The notes below the pieces were generated by a model. It was given only the letters and a program-made list of their open reading frames with translations, was not told the origin of the DNA and did no database searches. A DNA stretch of 8,560 nt from JBHICC01 sp046759385 (GTDB lineage: Bacteria; Pseudomonadota; Gammaproteobacteria; Acidiferrobacterales; SPGG2), in contig JBHICC010000069.1 in assembly GCA_046759385.1 (NCBI GenBank), forward strand, positions 1-8,560, in the 5' to 3' direction. Of the stretch, positions 6,561 through 8,560 are shown in pieces (the first letter of the stretch is position 1; each line of letters starts with the position of its first letter). The position numbers were made by a program, and so were the translations under genes.

Positions 6561-7106
6561 ATGGCACAACAACCTCTCAATTCGACGCATCACGGCAACG
6601 TTCAGCGACGGTTGGGCAAAGGCATGATCTATGTCGGGTGGTTACTCGCACTTGGCCTGTTGACTTGGGCTTTCGGTAGCTGGCTCGATACGCAGCGTAA
6701 TCCGAACCGGCATGTAAAGAGCATGATCGAGGCTGGAACGCAGGTCGTCGTGCTCGAGCGTAATCGCTATGGTCACTACCATGCCACGGGCAAGATCAAT
6801 GACCGCGAGGTGGAGTTTATGCTGGATACCGGTGCTACAACGGTGTCAATTCCCGCGGCGGTCGCAAAACGTTTGGGGCTCAAACGTGGCCCGGCGGTAC
6901 CGGTCAGCACCGCTAATGGCACGGTGATGACGTATTTAACCCGCCTGCACAGCGTCCGGCTCGGTGACATCGAGCTCAATAATGTAACCGCCAACATCAA
7001 TCCTCATACCAAAAGCAATGAAGTATTGCTCGGAATGAGCTTTCTCAAGCATCTCGAGTTCACGCAACGCGGTGACACACTGATCTTGAAGCAATTGTCA
7101 CACTGA
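6561..7106 (+). CDS. Membrane-anchored retropepsin-like aspartic protease (clan AA, DTGA type)
   Basis: This 181-residue protein has a short basic N-terminus, one hydrophobic segment (about 21-41) and a C-terminal domain of retropepsin type. The catalytic motif is LDTGATTVSIP (88-98) with Asp89. The later LLGMSFL (156-162) matches the conserved second hydrophobic-Gly motif of this fold. Retropepsin-like enzymes work as dimers, each chain giving one aspartate; the single DTG here agrees. The family resembles the bacterial clan AA group named for its DTGA motif, whose substrates are mostly unknown. From the topology the active domain is likely periplasmic. The start is fixed by GAAGG 7 bases upstream and by a stop codon touching the ATG. 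The stop lies 3 bases before nadC, so the two are almost certainly co-transcribed and may be translationally coupled. No functional link with NAD synthesis follows from the sequence. Confidence 0.88.
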   Translation: MAQQPLNSTHHGNVQRRLGKGMIYVGWLLALGLLTWAFGSWLDTQRNPNRHVKSMIEAGTQVVVLERNRYGHYHATGKINDREVEFMLDTGATTVSIPAAVAKRLGLKRGPAVPVSTANGTVMTYLTRLHSVRLGDIELNNVTANINPHTKSNEVLLGMSFLKHLEFTQRGDTLILKQLSH

Positions 7107-7109
7107 GCA

Positions 7110-7940
7110 ATGCGTCCGCAAGATATCGAAGAGACCGTTCGGCGTGCACTCGCCGAGGACATCGGTAGTGGTGATCTAACCGCCGGCCTTGTTGCCGCAG
7201 ATGCAAGCATCCGCGCACGCGTCGTGACGCGGGAAGCGGCGATCCTATGTGGCACGGCCTGGTTTGATGAGGTCTTTCGTCAGCTCGATAGCACTGTGGC
7301 TATAACGTGGCACGCCAAAGACAGCGATAGCATAGGTCCCGGACAAACTGTGTGCCGGGTACAGGGTCCCGCGAGGCCAGTGCTCAGCGGTGAGCGCATG
7401 GCCTTGAATTTCTTACAACTTTTGTCCAGTACGGCAACTCAAGCATACCGTTACGTCGATGCAGTCGGCGGCACCCACACCAAGATTCTTGATACCCGAA
7501 AAACCTTACCGGGTTTGCGCAGGGCACAGAAATATGCCGTTAAATGTGGGGGCGGTCACAATCATCGCATGGGCCTCTATGATGGAGTTCTCATTAAAGA
7601 GAACCATATCTTGGCGGCGGGCTCCATCACGCGCGCTGTGCAAGGGGCTAAAGCGACTGTACCACAAGACGTTCCGATTGAAGTCGAAGTGGAAAATCTC
7701 GATGAGCTTAAAGAAGCGCTGAGCGCCGGTGCCAGTAACCTGCTGCTCGATAATTTTAGCCTCGAGAATCTAAGAACCGCCGTTGAACAAACCCATGGTC
7801 GCGCCACGCTCGAGGCCTCTGGTGGCATCACTCTCGAAAACATCCGCAGCGTCGCTGAAACCGGCGTGGACTACATCTCGGTGGGTGAGTTAACAAAGAA
7901 CGTTACAGCTGTGGACTTCTCGATGCGGTTTGAGAGTTAA
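7110..7940 (+). CDS. nadC: Nicotinate-nucleotide pyrophosphorylase (carboxylating), quinolinate phosphoribosyltransferase
   Basis: NadC converts quinolinate and phosphoribosyl pyrophosphate to nicotinate mononucleotide, pyrophosphate and carbon dioxide, the third step of de novo NAD synthesis in the cytoplasm. The 276-residue protein is near the family length. It has an N-terminal alpha/beta domain (about 1-110) and a C-terminal barrel. Conserved basic residues for quinolinate binding are seen: Arg96 in SGERMALNFLQ, Arg130/Lys131 in DTRKTLPG, Arg153 in HNHRMGLYDG, Lys163 in LIKENHI. The acidic EVEVEN (191-196), LLLDN with Asp214, and the phosphate-binding SGGI (237-240) and SVGELT (257-262) follow. 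It starts 3 bases after the aspartic protease stop with no strong ribosome site of its own, which suggests translational coupling. It converges on the exported-protein gene with a 27-base gap and no visible terminator. Confidence 0.97.
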   Translation: MRPQDIEETVRRALAEDIGSGDLTAGLVAADASIRARVVTREAAILCGTAWFDEVFRQLDSTVAITWHAKDSDSIGPGQTVCRVQGPARPVLSGERMALNFLQLLSSTATQAYRYVDAVGGTHTKILDTRKTLPGLRRAQKYAVKCGGGHNHRMGLYDGVLIKENHILAAGSITRAVQGAKATVPQDVPIEVEVENLDELKEALSAGASNLLLDNFSLENLRTAVEQTHGRATLEASGGITLENIRSVAETGVDYISVGELTKNVTAVDFSMRFES

Positions 7941-7967
7941 CGCGATGCGGTTACTTCTGCAGGATTC

Positions 7968-8560
7968 TCAAAGACTGCTTCCGAAAAACACGTGCTGATA
8001 TGCCCCATCCCTCCAGGCGATAATCGATTTCAATTCATCAAAGATGTTCACCATGATGCTGTCATGCTGTGCATGAAAACGAAACACGCCTTCTCCAGCC
8101 GCGGCATTTTCTCCAGGATTAAACTCAACAACCTTTCCCCTTGGGATCATGCGAATAAGAAGTCTTTGATAGAACGGTACTCCGGCGGGCGGTGCGTCGA
8201 ACTCATCGCCCATTTCCAGGGCGAGCACATAACCCCTCTGGGTTTTGTTAAATATCACTATCCTAAAAGTGGTCTTGCCTAGCAGAATAAGGCCGGCATC
8301 CTGCAGGCTATCCCCGTTGAAGTCACCCCAAACCGCGAAAGGAAAGGTCCCCGGCGTCTTTGCGCGCGCCCACAGGCCCGTGACATCCGAGGTATCGGGC
8401 ACCCGGTAGCCCGGGTAGCGTTCCGCGATCAATCTCTCCAACGGATCCGGCAACAACAAGACTTCTTCGCCGGTTTCAATCTTGACGAGCGTAAGATCGT
8501 CGACCTGCGATGCCTTCGGTTGACCAACAAACAGCAGCACTGACACGGCCGCCACCGCCA
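7968..8560 (-). CDS. Exported protein of unknown function with a calcium-loop-like motif (5' end beyond the window)
   Basis: The frame stays open to the right edge, and at least 195 residues to a TGA stop (7968-7970) are visible. The first visible part, AVAAVSVLLFVGQPKA, looks like the hydrophobic core and cleavage region of a signal peptide whose basic start lies outside the window. Thus the GTG at 8553-8555 is probably not the true start, and the mature protein is likely periplasmic or secreted. The one clear motif is GDFNGDSLQDAGLIL: acidic and Asn residues spaced D-x-N-x-D-x-x-x-D (78-86), as in EF-hand-like or FG-GAP/VCBS calcium loops. Only one copy is present, unlike repeat-rich beta-propellers. 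I do not recognise the family. It converges on nadC with only 27 bases between the stops. Confidence 0.78.
   Translation of the reverse strand, partial: AVAAVSVLLFVGQPKASQVDDLTLVKIETGEEVLLLPDPLERLIAERYPGYRVPDTSDVTGLWARAKTPGTFPFAVWGDFNGDSLQDAGLILLGKTTFRIVIFNKTQRGYVLALEMGDEFDAPPAGVPFYQRLLIRMIPRGKVVEFNPGENAAAGEGVFRFHAQHDSIMVNIFDELKSIIAWRDGAYQHVFFGSSL

Noticed and set aside
1..8560. CRISPR array, insertion sequence, prophage, toxin-antitoxin pair, tRNA or rRNA
   Set aside because: No regularly spaced repeats, transposase or integrase motifs, paired small toxin genes, or RNA-gene sequences were seen.

Overview
The window looks like chromosomal DNA of a gammaproteobacterium of moderate to fairly high GC. 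The clearest pointer is a ClpB whose key residues fall at the same numbers as in Escherichia coli ClpB (K212, E279, K611, E678, R756, R815). It also carries a NadC of the usual bacterial type. I see no insertion sequence, prophage, CRISPR array, tRNA or rRNA. The genus cannot be named from this stretch.

Layout. The first bases may hold the tail of a plus-strand gene (ends at 44). They meet a strong intrinsic terminator (39-81) that closes a minus-strand stress operon. That operon is read from a near-consensus heat-shock (sigma-32) promoter at 4325-4353, through the disaggregase clpB (4289-1686), then after 47 bases through a membrane-anchored HtrA/Deg serine protease (1638-127). Upstream on the same strand is a second unit: an ArsR-family repressor (6159-5794) followed by a 12-segment UMF1-type major facilitator transporter (5730-4405). 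A sigma-70 promoter at 6215-6242, with a perfect 10-bp palindrome over its -35 box, drives the regulator.

The roughly 400-base gap 6160-6560 separates these minus-strand genes from a plus-strand pair. It contains the arsR promoter and two good inverted repeats of unknown role. The pair is a membrane-anchored retropepsin-like aspartic protease (6561-7106) and, 3 bases on, nadC (7110-7940) for de novo NAD synthesis. A convergent exported protein of unknown function with a calcium-loop-like motif (minus strand, from 7968) runs off the right edge.

How the parts work together. ClpB rescues aggregated proteins in the cytoplasm and the HtrA protease handles misfolded proteins on the periplasmic side; the layout suggests both rise together on heat shock. 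The ArsR/UMF1 pair looks like a self-contained regulator-plus-transporter module whose ligand is unknown; it lacks the usual arsenic-sensing cysteines. Most of the window is ordinary core genome. The items most worth a second look are the regulatory sites, the possible internal ClpB start, the ArsR/UMF1 module, and the structured gap before the aspartic protease.
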